This document shows, one piece after another, positions 1-5,593 of a stretch of DNA of 5,593 nt. The notes under the pieces were generated by a model. That model was not told the origin of the DNA and made no database searches. It saw nothing but the letters and a program-made list of their open reading frames with translations. The first letter of the stretch is position 1, and every line of letters starts with the position of its first letter. The stretch comes from Candidatus Limnocylindrales bacterium. GTDB taxonomy: Bacteria > Chloroflexota > Limnocylindria > Limnocylindrales > CSP1-4. The translations under genes were made by a program, and so were the position numbers. The DNA lies in contig JARLHH010000335.1 of the NCBI GenBank assembly GCA_031292335.1, positions 1 through 5,593 of the forward strand. Direction: 5' to 3'.

Positions 1-2
1 CC

Positions 3-410
3 GCGCCGCCGCCGGAGCCCGCCCCGTGGGTCGCCGTCGAGCTCGCGCGCGGGGCGATCGGCGGGATCCGCGCCCAGAACGTCCATCTCCGCACCGGCGT
101 GGTGGGCGGCATCGCCGCCGGGCAGGCCTCCCTCGAACGCGGCCTGGTCGGTGGGATCGTCGCCCGCGAGGCGCGTGTCTCCCAGGGAGTCGTGCGTGCG
201 GTCGTCGCGCAGGAAGTCCACGTCGAGCAATCGTTCGTGCGAGCCGTCGTCGCGAACCGGGTGGAGGCCGGCCCCGCGACCGTGATCGGCTTCGCGGTTG
301 CGCGCCGGGTCGACGGCGACGCGCGGATCCTCTTCGACTGGCGCGGGGCGCTCGCGCTGGCCGCGGCCTTCGGGGCGCTGACCGCGCTCTTCCGCCTGCG
401 CCGGCGTTGA
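3..410 (+). CDS. Partial 15-residue-repeat protein with C-terminal membrane anchor (5' end outside window)
   Basis: The reading frame is open from the window edge to the TGA at 408-410, giving 135 residues with no start seen; a GTG at 99 is the first plausible internal start but would cut the repeats, so I treat the gene as 5'-truncated by the window. Residues 18-107 are six 15-residue units, e.g. VVGGIAAGQASLERG, LVGGIVAREARVSQG and VVRAVVAQEVHVEQS: two short hydrophobic strands each ending near a Gly/Ser turn, as in a beta-solenoid. Residues 10-17 look like the tail of an earlier unit. Residues 116-130 form one hydrophobic helix followed by RLRRR, which by the positive-inside rule would leave the repeats outside the cell, if a signal peptide exists upstream. 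There is no LPXTG motif, so this is not a sortase tail. I recall similar repeat-plus-DWRGAL-anchor hypothetical proteins in high-GC soil bacteria, but no function is known to me. The gene converges on the UPF0182 gene, 44 bases away. Confidence 0.8.
   Translation, partial: APPPEPAPWVAVELARGAIGGIRAQNVHLRTGVVGGIAAGQASLERGLVGGIVAREARVSQGVVRAVVAQEVHVEQSFVRAVVANRVEAGPATVIGFAVARRVDGDARILFDWRGALALAAAFGALTALFRLRRR
54..323 (+). repeat. Six tandem 15-residue (45-base) protein repeats
   Basis: Residues 18-107 of the partial left-edge gene divide without gaps into six units of 15. The first three share a V/I-G-G-I core at positions 2-5, Ala at position 7 and a closing Gly. Units 4 and 5 replace GGI with RAV, and unit 6 is more diverged. 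The DNA copies are not near-identical, so this is an old protein repeat kept by structural selection rather than a recent DNA expansion. Confidence 0.75.
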
Positions 411-454
411 AGACGACCGCGCCGATCGTGCCGGTGTCCGCGCGGGGCTGACCG
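411..454. other. Convergent intergenic gap
   Basis: These 44 bases separate the stop codons of the repeat-protein gene (plus) and the UPF0182 gene (minus). A 6-base inverted repeat, CCGCGC at 417-422 and GCGCGG at 440-445, encloses a 17-base loop. It has no T-run on either side, so it is at best a weak terminator candidate. I see nothing else here. Confidence 0.5.
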
Positions 455-3400
455 CTACGGCGCGGGCAGGGCCGAGGCGGACGGAGCGGGCGATCCCAGG
501 GGGACGCCGTTCAGCTCGCTCAGCGCGTTGAGGGCTGCCTGGACCAGCTGCAGCTCCTGGTCGGCGCCCGCCACGTTGCCACTCGCCCGGTCGGCGTTCG
601 ACGCCGCGAAGTGCGCGTCGGCGTAGCGGATCAGGCCGGCCGCGTCGGTCGGGAGTCCGGCCGGGGGGCTCGGCGCGGGGCTCGGGGTCGGACCCGTCCC
701 GGTCTGCCCGCCGCCGCCCGTGCCCGTCCCGGTTCCCCCGGCCGACTGGCCGCCCGTGCCGGCACCGCTGGTCACCTCCGCGAGCGCCTCGGAGAGCGTG
801 TCGCCCCAGCCGACCGTCTCGGACGAGGCGACCACGATCTTCGTGAGCTGCGGGAAGGCCGAGCTCCTGGACTGGAGGTAGACGGGCTCCAGGTACACGA
901 ACGACGTCCCGACGGGGATCACCAGCAGCCTCCCCCGGATCACCTGCGATCCGCTCTGGTTCCACAGGCTGATCTGGGCGCTGATGACCGGATCCTGGTC
1001 GATGCGTGCCTCGATCTGCGTGGGGCCCTGGATGGTCGTGTTGGCGGGGAGCTCGTAGGCGATCACCTGGCCGCGTGCGGTCCCGTCATTGCGGGCCGCC
1101 ACCCAGGCGATCATGTTGGGCCGGGATGCGGGCACCATCGGCTGGACCAGCACGAACTCCGGCTGGCCCTGGTCGGGCAGGCGCATCTCCACGTAGTAGG
1201 CGCCGGGGGCCGGGGCCGGGCCGGCGCCCGCGGCCGTCGAGGACCCGGAGGCCGGCGAGGGCGTGGCGGATGCGGAAGACGCGGAGGACGAGGCCGGCGC
1301 GACGGGGATCGTCCATAGGTTGTCGCTCTTGTAGAAGCTGGCCACGTCCGTCACGTGATAGGCGGCATACATCTGGGTCTGCGCGTTGAACATCGCCTCC
1401 GGCGTGCGCAGGTGCGCGGCGAGCCCGGCCGGCATCGCGGAGAGCGGCTCGAACATGGTCGGATAGACGCCCTGCCAGGCGCGGATCAGGGGATCGGCGG
1501 GATCGGCGACGTAGAAGTGCGTCGTGCCGTCGTACGCGTCGACGGTGATCTTCACGCTGTTGCGGATGTAGTTGTAGGTCGCGCCGAGCGTGGCGTCCTG
1601 GACGGACGTGGCGTCGGGCATCCCCCCGCTGATCGTGTAGGCATCCTGGACGTAGACCAGGTGCCCGTCCGGGGCGACCACCAGGTAGGGGTTGCCGTCG
1701 AGGGCCAGGAACGGGGCCAGCGTGCCGAGGCGGTCGGCCAGGCTCCGGTGCAGCAGCAGCTTCGTCTGGGTGGTGACCTGGTCGCTGATCGCCAGGTTCA
1801 GGTCGCCCAGGTTCCAGGCCCAGAAGAGGCGCGCCGCGGGCGAGCCCAGCGGCAGGCCGGCACTTCCCGTGTAGCGCGTGTCGACGTCGCTGCCGTTCCC
1901 GGTCGTCGACGGGTAGTCGAACTCGTTGCTCTTCGCGTCGACGAGGACCCAGCCCGACGGCCGCTGCCCGAAGTAGATCCGCGGCTGCGTGACGGCCGGC
2001 GCTCCCGGCGACTGGGTCACGGGCAGGTTCTGGATGATCAGGTGGGGCAGGCCGTCCGCGTCGACGGCATTGACCGGCAGCATCGCCAGCCCGTACCCAT
2101 GGGTGTAGAGGATGTGGGACGCGATCCACGACGTGCTCGCGTTCGCCATCTCCCGCGCCGACAGCATGACCGCGGTGGGCTGGCCGTCGATGTCGTAGCG
2201 ATCGATGTTGACCGAGGTGAAGGTGTAGTACTGGCGCACGGTCTGGAGCTGGTCGAGCGTGGCTGCCAGGGGGCTCGGATCCCACAGCCGGGCGTTGTCG
2301 AAGGTGGCCTGATCATTCGTCACGTCCGCGGCGGTCAGGCTGGACCGGGCCGTGTCCGAGGCGAGCGTCCACGTGTCGAGCGCGAAGCCGCGCCGGGTCT
2401 GGGCGATGTTGTTGGCGATGGAGGGCGCCTCGGCGAGGTTCTGGCTTGGCGCGACGAAGAGCTTCTGGTAGGCGACCGGGAGCGCCGCCCCCGCGACGAG
2501 GAGCGCGACGTACCAGGCTCCACCCGCGATCGCCACCCGGCGAGCCAGCCGGGGACGGTCGGCGAGCGCGAGCGCGACGAGCCCGACTGCCGCGGCGATC
2601 GTCGTCGCCGTCGTCACGGCGGCGAGCGGGAGGCGGACCGCGGCGTCGGTGGCGCTGACCCCCGTCACGAAGCCGTTCTGCGCGTATGCGAGGTCGTACC
2701 GGCCGACCCACTGCATGGCGGCGACGGCCGCGAGCAGCAGGCCGCCGAGCAGGGCCAGGTGCAGCCGTGGGCCGGGGCCACGGACGTCGGCTCCGCGCAC
2801 CGCGACGAGCGCGTAGGCGGCACCGGTCATCAGCAGGCACGCCAGGAGCAGCCCGGCCGCCAGGTTGGCCGCCAGGTGGAGGAACGGCAGGCTGAACATC
2901 CACCAGCCCAGGTCGAGCCCGAAGCTCGGATCGGTGATCGCCGCTCCGGTCGCCGCGTAGGGCACGCGGTGCATCCAGAGCGCGATCGTCTGCCAGCCGC
3001 CGGCGAGGATCAGCCCGAGGAGCGCCGCCAGCGCGAGCGCCACGAGGACGAGCCCGCCCCGGACGGACCGGCGCGGAAGGTTCGCCGCGGCGGCCAGCCA
3101 GGCGGCTCCCCGCCGGTCGGTCCGGCGGCCGGGCAGCCGCGCCGCGACCGCCACGTCGGTCGGGTCACCGCCCAGGCGCCAGGCCAGCACGAGGCTGGCC
3201 AGCAGGACGACCGCGCCGCCGACGAAGCCCCCGAGGAAGAGCGCCAGGCTGTAGGTGAACTGGGTCCCCCAGACGGCGCCGAAGCCCACGTTGCTGAACC
3301 ACAGGTAGCCCGCCAGGGGGGTGGACACCGCGCTCAGGATGATCCAGGTGAGCACGGCGACGGCCGCCACGCCGACCAGGATGCGTGCCATCCGGCGCAC

Positions 3401-3532
3401 GCGGGCGCGGCCCGAGCCGGCGCCGGTCGGGCGCCTTCCCGCGCCACGGGCGAGGGCATCCTGGCCGTGGCTCACGAGCCAGTCGCCGATGCCCTCGAAG
3501 CGGGCGTCCTCCGGTGGTCGCTGCGGTTCCAT
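455..3532 (-). CDS. UPF0182 family (COG1615) integral membrane protein
   Basis: The protein is 1025 residues, normal to slightly long for UPF0182, a family of unknown molecular function found in actinobacteria, cyanobacteria, clostridia and related groups. A basic cytoplasmic leader (1-48) precedes seven likely membrane helices at about 49-70, 91-118, 159-180, 212-242, 257-275, 301-324 and 331-352. The rest (about 353-1025) is a large soluble region, probably outside the membrane. Family-typical blocks seen in order are LFVAPSQNLAEAP (358-370), LWDPSPL (416-422), YTHGYG (476-481), PRIYFG (517-522), EFDYP (537-541), APFLALDGNPYLVV (606-619), NYIRNSVKITVDAYDG (654-669), RPNMIAW (804-810), DQDPVIS (845-851) and LWNQSGSQVIRG (856-867). 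Low-complexity Ser/Ala/Pro (about 745-777) and Gly/Thr/Pro (about 921-960) linkers interrupt it, and a helical segment (about 962-1006) follows. The ATG at 3532 is chosen because it precedes the basic leader and lies downstream of an AGGAAGGAG; a later start is not excluded. It is transcribed divergently from the ABC exporter genes. Confidence 0.95.
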   Translation of the reverse strand: MEPQRPPEDARFEGIGDWLVSHGQDALARGAGRRPTGAGSGRARVRRMARILVGVAAVAVLTWIILSAVSTPLAGYLWFSNVGFGAVWGTQFTYSLALFLGGFVGGAVVLLASLVLAWRLGGDPTDVAVAARLPGRRTDRRGAAWLAAAANLPRRSVRGGLVLVALALAALLGLILAGGWQTIALWMHRVPYAATGAAITDPSFGLDLGWWMFSLPFLHLAANLAAGLLLACLLMTGAAYALVAVRGADVRGPGPRLHLALLGGLLLAAVAAMQWVGRYDLAYAQNGFVTGVSATDAAVRLPLAAVTTATTIAAAVGLVALALADRPRLARRVAIAGGAWYVALLVAGAALPVAYQKLFVAPSQNLAEAPSIANNIAQTRRGFALDTWTLASDTARSSLTAADVTNDQATFDNARLWDPSPLAATLDQLQTVRQYYTFTSVNIDRYDIDGQPTAVMLSAREMANASTSWIASHILYTHGYGLAMLPVNAVDADGLPHLIIQNLPVTQSPGAPAVTQPRIYFGQRPSGWVLVDAKSNEFDYPSTTGNGSDVDTRYTGSAGLPLGSPAARLFWAWNLGDLNLAISDQVTTQTKLLLHRSLADRLGTLAPFLALDGNPYLVVAPDGHLVYVQDAYTISGGMPDATSVQDATLGATYNYIRNSVKITVDAYDGTTHFYVADPADPLIRAWQGVYPTMFEPLSAMPAGLAAHLRTPEAMFNAQTQMYAAYHVTDVASFYKSDNLWTIPVAPASSSASSASATPSPASGSSTAAGAGPAPAPGAYYVEMRLPDQGQPEFVLVQPMVPASRPNMIAWVAARNDGTARGQVIAYELPANTTIQGPTQIEARIDQDPVISAQISLWNQSGSQVIRGRLLVIPVGTSFVYLEPVYLQSRSSAFPQLTKIVVASSETVGWGDTLSEALAEVTSGAGTGGQSAGGTGTGTGGGGQTGTGPTPSPAPSPPAGLPTDAAGLIRYADAHFAASNADRASGNVAGADQELQLVQAALNALSELNGVPLGSPAPSASALPAP
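653..772 (-). other. Gly/Thr then Pro-rich linker in the UPF0182 protein
   Basis: Residues about 921-960 are almost only Gly, Thr, Ser, Gln, then Pro/Ala/Ser. The stretch separates the conserved core from a short helical C-terminal segment (about 962-1006) that resembles the charged helical tail common in this family. It is expected to be a disordered tether. A second, Ser/Ala/Pro-rich linker lies at 1202-1300 (residues 745-777), just before the AYYVEMRLP block. Confidence 0.7.
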
Positions 3533-3546
3533 GTCGAGCTGCGGGA

Positions 3547-3555
3547 CTCCTTCCT
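3547..3555 (-). promoter_or_regulatory. Shine-Dalgarno-like AGGAAGGAG for UPF0182
   Basis: Read on the minus strand, AGGAAGGAG is a strong purine match to the 16S anti-Shine-Dalgarno sequence. It ends 14 bases before the ATG at 3532, longer than the usual 5-9, so the match is good but the spacing is not ideal. No alternative start codon lies between the two. Confidence 0.5.
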
Positions 3556-3571
3556 GGGGACAACGGCCGTC

Positions 3572-3601
3572 ACACTACTCCGATGCCGGGCCGGGCGTCC
3601 C
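3572..3601 (-). promoter_or_regulatory. Possible UPF0182 promoter (weak match)
   Basis: On the minus strand, TAGTGT (3577-3572) fits the TAnnnT form of a -10 element. GGGACG (3601-3596) sits 18 bases upstream and shares only the central GAC with TTGACA. Transcription would start near 3565 and give a leader of about 33 bases containing the AGGAAGGAG site, a sensible layout. In DNA this GC-rich such matches can arise by chance, so the call is tentative. Confidence 0.3.
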
Positions 3602-3690
3602 TCGCGACGGGACCCCGCGCCGCGCGGTGGGAGCCCCCGCCGGACCCGGTCGCGCGGGCCCGAACCACCCATGCTACCGTTCCGGCTGCC

Positions 3691-4572
3691 GTGACAACTC
3701 CCGTCCGGGCGGTTCCCGACGCTCGCCCAGCTGCCCCCGAACGACCCCTTGGCTTCCGCGAGCTGATCCGGCGTCTCGAGTTCGTCCGCCTGGTCGGCCG
3801 GGGCCTGCAGGACCTCAGGACGCGCGGCCGCCTGCTGCAGCACCTGGTCGGGACGGACCTCAAGCGGACCCACGCGGACACCGTGGTCGGTCAGCTCTGG
3901 TGGCTGATCGATCCCTTCTTCTCGATGGCCATCTACTCGATCCTCGTCACGGTGGTGTTCCAGAAGAAGATCGTGGACGCGCCGCTCTTCCTATTCGCGG
4001 CGATCCTGCCCTGGCAGTGGTTCTCGTCGTCGCTCATGGATGCCACCACCTCGGTGACCGCGCGGGGCAACCTGATCCGCCAGCTCCAGTTCCCCAAGAT
4101 CATCCTGCCGGCCGCCTCGACGGTCGCCGGGACGATCACGTTCGGCTTCGGCCTGCTCTCGCTGGGCCTCCTCTACCTCCTCTACCCGAGCCACCTCGGC
4201 CCCTGGCTGCTGGCCTTCCCGGTCATCGCGGCCGTCCAGTTCGTCTTCACCCTGGCGCTGGCGATCCTCTTCTCCGCCCTCAACACGTTCTACCGCGACG
4301 TGCAGAACCTGCTGCGCCATGCGATCCGCATCTGGTTCTACGCGTCGCCGGCGATCTACGCGGTCAGCGACCTGCAGGGGAGCGGCTTCCGCTACGTGCT
4401 CGGCCTGAACCCGTTCACCTACATCCTCACCTCCTATCGCAACGTGGCCTACTACGGCATCGCCCCGGACTGGGGGGCGCTCGCCGTCGTGCTGCTGCTC
4501 TCGCTCGTCCTGCTCACGATCTCGATCTGGGTCTTCAAACGGATCGAGACCGGGTTCGCGAAGATCCTCTGA
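3691..4572 (+). CDS. ABC-2 type polysaccharide/teichoic acid export permease (Wzm/TagG family)
   Basis: This is the membrane subunit of an exporter that moves lipid-linked glycans across the cytoplasmic membrane, working as a dimer with the ATPase encoded next to it. From the GTG at 3691 it has 293 residues, close to the usual 260-290. A soluble N-terminal part (1-68) ends in the family-typical segment LLQHLVGTDLKRTHADTVVG (48-67). About six membrane helices follow at 71-91, 99-117, 139-165, 172-197, 211-226 and 263-282. Conserved family features are GQLWWLIDPF (67-76), FPKIILP (134-140), LNTFYRDVQNLL (197-208), FYASPAIY (216-223) and LNPFTYI (239-245). The frame remains open upstream (ATG at 3583 would give 329 residues), but the extra residues are Arg/Pro-rich and unlike the family. 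GTG 3691 has no clear Shine-Dalgarno, so the start is the least certain part. The stop overlaps the ATPase start. The substrate cannot be read from sequence. Confidence 0.92.
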   Translation: MTTPVRAVPDARPAAPERPLGFRELIRRLEFVRLVGRGLQDLRTRGRLLQHLVGTDLKRTHADTVVGQLWWLIDPFFSMAIYSILVTVVFQKKIVDAPLFLFAAILPWQWFSSSLMDATTSVTARGNLIRQLQFPKIILPAASTVAGTITFGFGLLSLGLLYLLYPSHLGPWLLAFPVIAAVQFVFTLALAILFSALNTFYRDVQNLLRHAIRIWFYASPAIYAVSDLQGSGFRYVLGLNPFTYILTSYRNVAYYGIAPDWGALAVVLLLSLVLLTISIWVFKRIETGFAKIL

Positions 4573-4574
4573 TG
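4570..4574 (+). promoter_or_regulatory. TGATG stop-start overlap coupling permease and ATPase translation
   Basis: The permease stop TGA (4570-4572) shares its last A with the ATPase start ATG (4572-4574). No good Shine-Dalgarno precedes this ATG, so the ATPase probably depends on ribosomes finishing the permease. That would keep the two subunits in step, as expected for an obligate complex. Confidence 0.75.
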
Positions 4575-5402
4575 CCGGCCTCGCCCTACGCGGTCGAGGT
4601 CCGCGACCTCGGGATCCGCTACAACCTCAACCTGACCCGCCGGACCACGCTCAAGGGGTCGCTGGCGGAGTGGGTCGGCCGCAAGCAGCAGGTGGGCAGC
4701 CATTTCTGGGCGCTCCGCCACGTCGACTTCAAGATCCAGCACGGCGAGTCGCTGGGGATCCTGGGCCAGAACGGCGCCGGCAAGAGCACGCTCCTGCTTG
4801 CCCTGGCCGGGATCCTGGCCCCGGACGAGGGATCCATCACGCTGAGCGGGCGGGTCTCGTCGCTGCTCACGCTGGGCGCCGGGTTCGAGATGGAGATCTC
4901 CGGGCGGGAGAACATCTTCCTGATCGGCGCCTTCATCGGGATCCGCCACCGGGTCATGCGGACCCTGGCCCCGTCGATCATCGAGTTCGCCGACCTCGGC
5001 ACGTTCATCGACGCGCCGGTGCGGACCTACTCCACGGGCATGCGGGCGCGCCTCGGGTTCGCCATCGCGACCGCGATCGCGCCGGACATCCTGCTGCTCG
5101 ACGAGGTCCTGGGCACGGGCGACGAGGAGTTCCGCGGCCGGAGCCAGCAGCGCATCCGGGAGATGATCGGGCGCGCCAAGGCGATCGTGCTCGTGACGCA
5201 CGATCTCACGACCGTCACCGAGTTCTGCAACCGTGCCCTCCTGATGGAGTACGGCAAGGTCCTCTACCAGGGCACGCCCGAGGAGACGGTCGCCTTCTAC
5301 CGGGAGCGTGTCCGTCAGCGCAAGCTGCGGATCGACGAGGCGAGGGCAACCGCGGCGGCCACCCTGCCGCCGCCGGCTGAGCTGGACCTGCCCGAGCCGT
5401 AA
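4572..5402 (+). CDS. ABC transporter ATP-binding protein, polysaccharide/teichoic acid export (Wzt/TagH family)
   Basis: This 276-residue cytoplasmic ATPase powers glycan export through the permease encoded immediately upstream. Visible motifs are Walker A GQNGAGKST (65-73, Lys71), the family-typical Q-loop region LGAGFEMEISGREN (101-114), signature YSTGMRARL (153-161), Walker B ILLLDEV (173-179, Asp177 and catalytic Glu178), D-loop GTGDEEF (181-187) and switch His210 in LVTHD. The STGM signature in place of LSGGQ, together with GAGF..E.SGREN, marks the Wzt/TagH (ABCA-like polysaccharide export) branch rather than an importer. The N-terminal insertion between strand 1 and Walker A (about 18-45, with RRTTLKGSLAEW) is also typical. 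The core ends near 250 and is followed by a short charged helix and a Pro/Ala-rich tail. There is no C-terminal immunoglobulin-like sugar-binding domain, as found in the approximately 400-residue Wzt proteins. The start is fixed by the one-base overlap with the permease. All catalytic residues are present, so it should be active. Confidence 0.95.
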   Translation: MPASPYAVEVRDLGIRYNLNLTRRTTLKGSLAEWVGRKQQVGSHFWALRHVDFKIQHGESLGILGQNGAGKSTLLLALAGILAPDEGSITLSGRVSSLLTLGAGFEMEISGRENIFLIGAFIGIRHRVMRTLAPSIIEFADLGTFIDAPVRTYSTGMRARLGFAIATAIAPDILLLDEVLGTGDEEFRGRSQQRIREMIGRAKAIVLVTHDLTTVTEFCNRALLMEYGKVLYQGTPEETVAFYRERVRQRKLRIDEARATAAATLPPPAELDLPEP

Positions 5403-5403
5403 C

Positions 5404-5422
5404 GCGTCCGGCTGCCGGACGC
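5404..5422. terminator. GC-rich hairpin between convergent genes, possible bidirectional terminator
   Basis: GCGTCCGG (5404-5411) pairs perfectly with CCGGACGC (5415-5422) across a three-base CTG loop, an 8-pair all-but-one GC stem starting two bases after the ATPase stop. It lies between two convergent genes, where a shared terminator is expected. No T-run follows on either strand, so it does not meet the full intrinsic terminator definition; U-less hairpin terminators have been proposed for high-GC bacteria. Confidence 0.4.
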
Positions 5423-5453
5423 CGGCTGCCGGTTACCGGTTACCGGGCCCCGG
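5408..5453. repeat. Seven CCGG tetramers at exact 7-base spacing
   Basis: CCGG occurs at 5408, 5415, 5422, 5429, 5436, 5443 and 5450. Six three-base spacers separate the copies: CTG, ACG, CTG, TTA, TTA, GCC. Two are duplicated, giving the 11-base direct repeat CCGGCTGCCGG (5408-5418 and 5422-5432) and a tandem GGTTACC. The array fills most of the convergent gap and covers the stop codon and last codons of the right-hand minus-strand gene. The terminator-like hairpin uses its first copies. Confidence 0.7.
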
Positions 5454-5592
5454 GCGGGCCGGCGGCGTCGAGCCGCTCCCGGAGCGCGGCGAAGAACCGC
5501 GGGGAGATGCGCCCGGGGTCGCGCTCCCGCGCGATCGCCAGCGCCGCGGCGCGCGTCGTCGCTGCGGCGCCCGGCCCGCCGAGCTCGGCCAC
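5440..5592 (-). CDS. C-terminal end of an unidentified protein (start beyond right edge)
   Basis: On the minus strand, an open frame enters from the right edge and runs 50 codons to TAA (5442-5440). Forty-nine of the 50 codons end in G or C, the same bias as the proven genes here, while the competing frames lack this pattern; this is the main evidence that it is real. The visible residues are a charged, Ala/Arg-rich helical tail with AALAIARERDPGR (16-28) and RFFAALRERLDAAG (32-45), ending in a short Gly/Pro tail. No catalytic motif or domain is visible and I do not recognise the family. It converges on the ATPase gene with a 37-base gap, so it is not part of the exporter operon. Confidence 0.6.
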   Translation of the reverse strand: MAELGGPGAAATTRAAALAIARERDPGRISPRFFAALRERLDAAGPPGAR

Positions 5593-5593
5593 C

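Larger units (their letters stand above)
3533..3690. other. Divergent intergenic region between UPF0182 and exporter genes
   Basis: This 158-base region must carry the UPF0182 promoter and possibly the exporter promoter. On the minus strand there is a plausible promoter plus Shine-Dalgarno arrangement. On the plus strand, no convincing Shine-Dalgarno precedes the GTG chosen for the permease. The permease frame stays open upstream through this region (ATG at 3583, also 3385), but those residues are Arg/Pro/Ala-rich, unlike the family, and the 3385 option would run into the UPF0182 coding sequence. Confidence 0.6.

Noticed and set aside
417..445. Inverted repeat CCGCGC/GCGCGG in the left convergent gap as a terminator
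   Set aside because: The stem is only 6 bases with a 17-base loop and no T-run, which is easily expected by chance in this composition.
26..451. A 141-codon plus-strand frame over the left-edge gene
   Set aside because: It is almost entirely Arg, Gly, Pro and Ala, whereas the overlapping frame shows regular 15-residue repeats and a membrane anchor.
1086..2285. A 399-codon minus-strand frame inside UPF0182
   Set aside because: It is an alternative frame of the same gene, Arg/Pro/Gly-rich, with no recognisable motif.
1355..3694. A 779-codon open frame on the plus strand opposite UPF0182
   Set aside because: It is rich in Arg, Gly, Val, Asp and Glu with no domain. It is the antisense shadow expected when a long GC-rich gene rarely uses codons whose complement is a stop; the minus-strand protein is a clear family member.
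3321..4571. Upstream extension of the ATPase frame back to 3321
   Set aside because: The extension is low-complexity Arg/Pro/Ala sequence that overlaps the whole permease gene. Family homology begins after the ATG at 4572, which has the TGATG overlap.
4452..5201. A 249-codon minus-strand frame across the ATPase gene
   Set aside because: It is the antisense shadow of the ATPase; no family features are seen and the plus strand has intact Walker A, signature and Walker B motifs.
5507..5593. A plus-strand open frame starting at ATG 5507 and running off the right edge
   Set aside because: It has no Shine-Dalgarno and a poor residue composition, and it lies opposite the minus-strand frame that has the genome-typical codon bias.

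Overview
The window is very GC-rich DNA in which nearly every codon of the real genes ends in G or C. The gene complement points to a Gram-positive-like, high-GC bacterium. A roughly 1000-residue UPF0182 membrane protein, a two-gene Wzm/Wzt (TagG/TagH) type ABC exporter and a repeat protein with a C-terminal anchor would all suit an Actinomycetota or soil Chloroflexota (Limnocylindria/Ellin6529-like) genome. The taxon is an inference from gene style, not something the sequence proves. I see no tRNA, rRNA, CRISPR array, insertion sequence or phage gene.

Layout, left to right. (1) Positions 3-410, plus strand: the 3' end of a gene that begins before the window. It encodes at least six 15-residue repeats followed by a single membrane anchor with an Arg-rich tail. 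(2) Positions 411-454: a 44-base convergent gap. (3) Positions 455-3532, minus strand: a complete 1025-residue UPF0182 (COG1615) protein with seven N-terminal membrane helices and a large, probably extracytoplasmic, C-terminal region. (4) Positions 3533-3690: a short divergent intergenic region with the likely UPF0182 promoter and Shine-Dalgarno site. (5) Positions 3691-4572 and 4572-5402, plus strand: permease and ATPase genes of a polysaccharide-type ABC-2 exporter, overlapping by one base (TGATG). (6) Positions 5403-5439: a convergent gap holding a GC-rich hairpin, which is part of a seven-copy CCGG-every-7-bases array running to 5453. (7) Positions 5440-5592, minus strand: the last 50 codons of another gene that enters from beyond the right edge.

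The best-understood unit is the exporter. The permease forms the membrane channel, and the ATPase has all nucleotide-binding motifs but lacks the extra C-terminal sugar-binding domain of the long Wzt proteins. Together they probably move a lipid-linked cell-surface glycan (O-antigen-like, teichoic-acid-like or similar) across the membrane. No glycosyltransferase can be recognised inside the window, so the substrate cannot be named. The UPF0182 protein and the repeat protein are probably also envelope proteins, so the window reads as a cell-envelope neighbourhood, although a functional link between the three units is only inferred.

I do not see a clearly new multi-gene system. The two observations most worth a second look are the 15-residue repeat protein at the left edge and the heptameric CCGG array at the right convergent junction.
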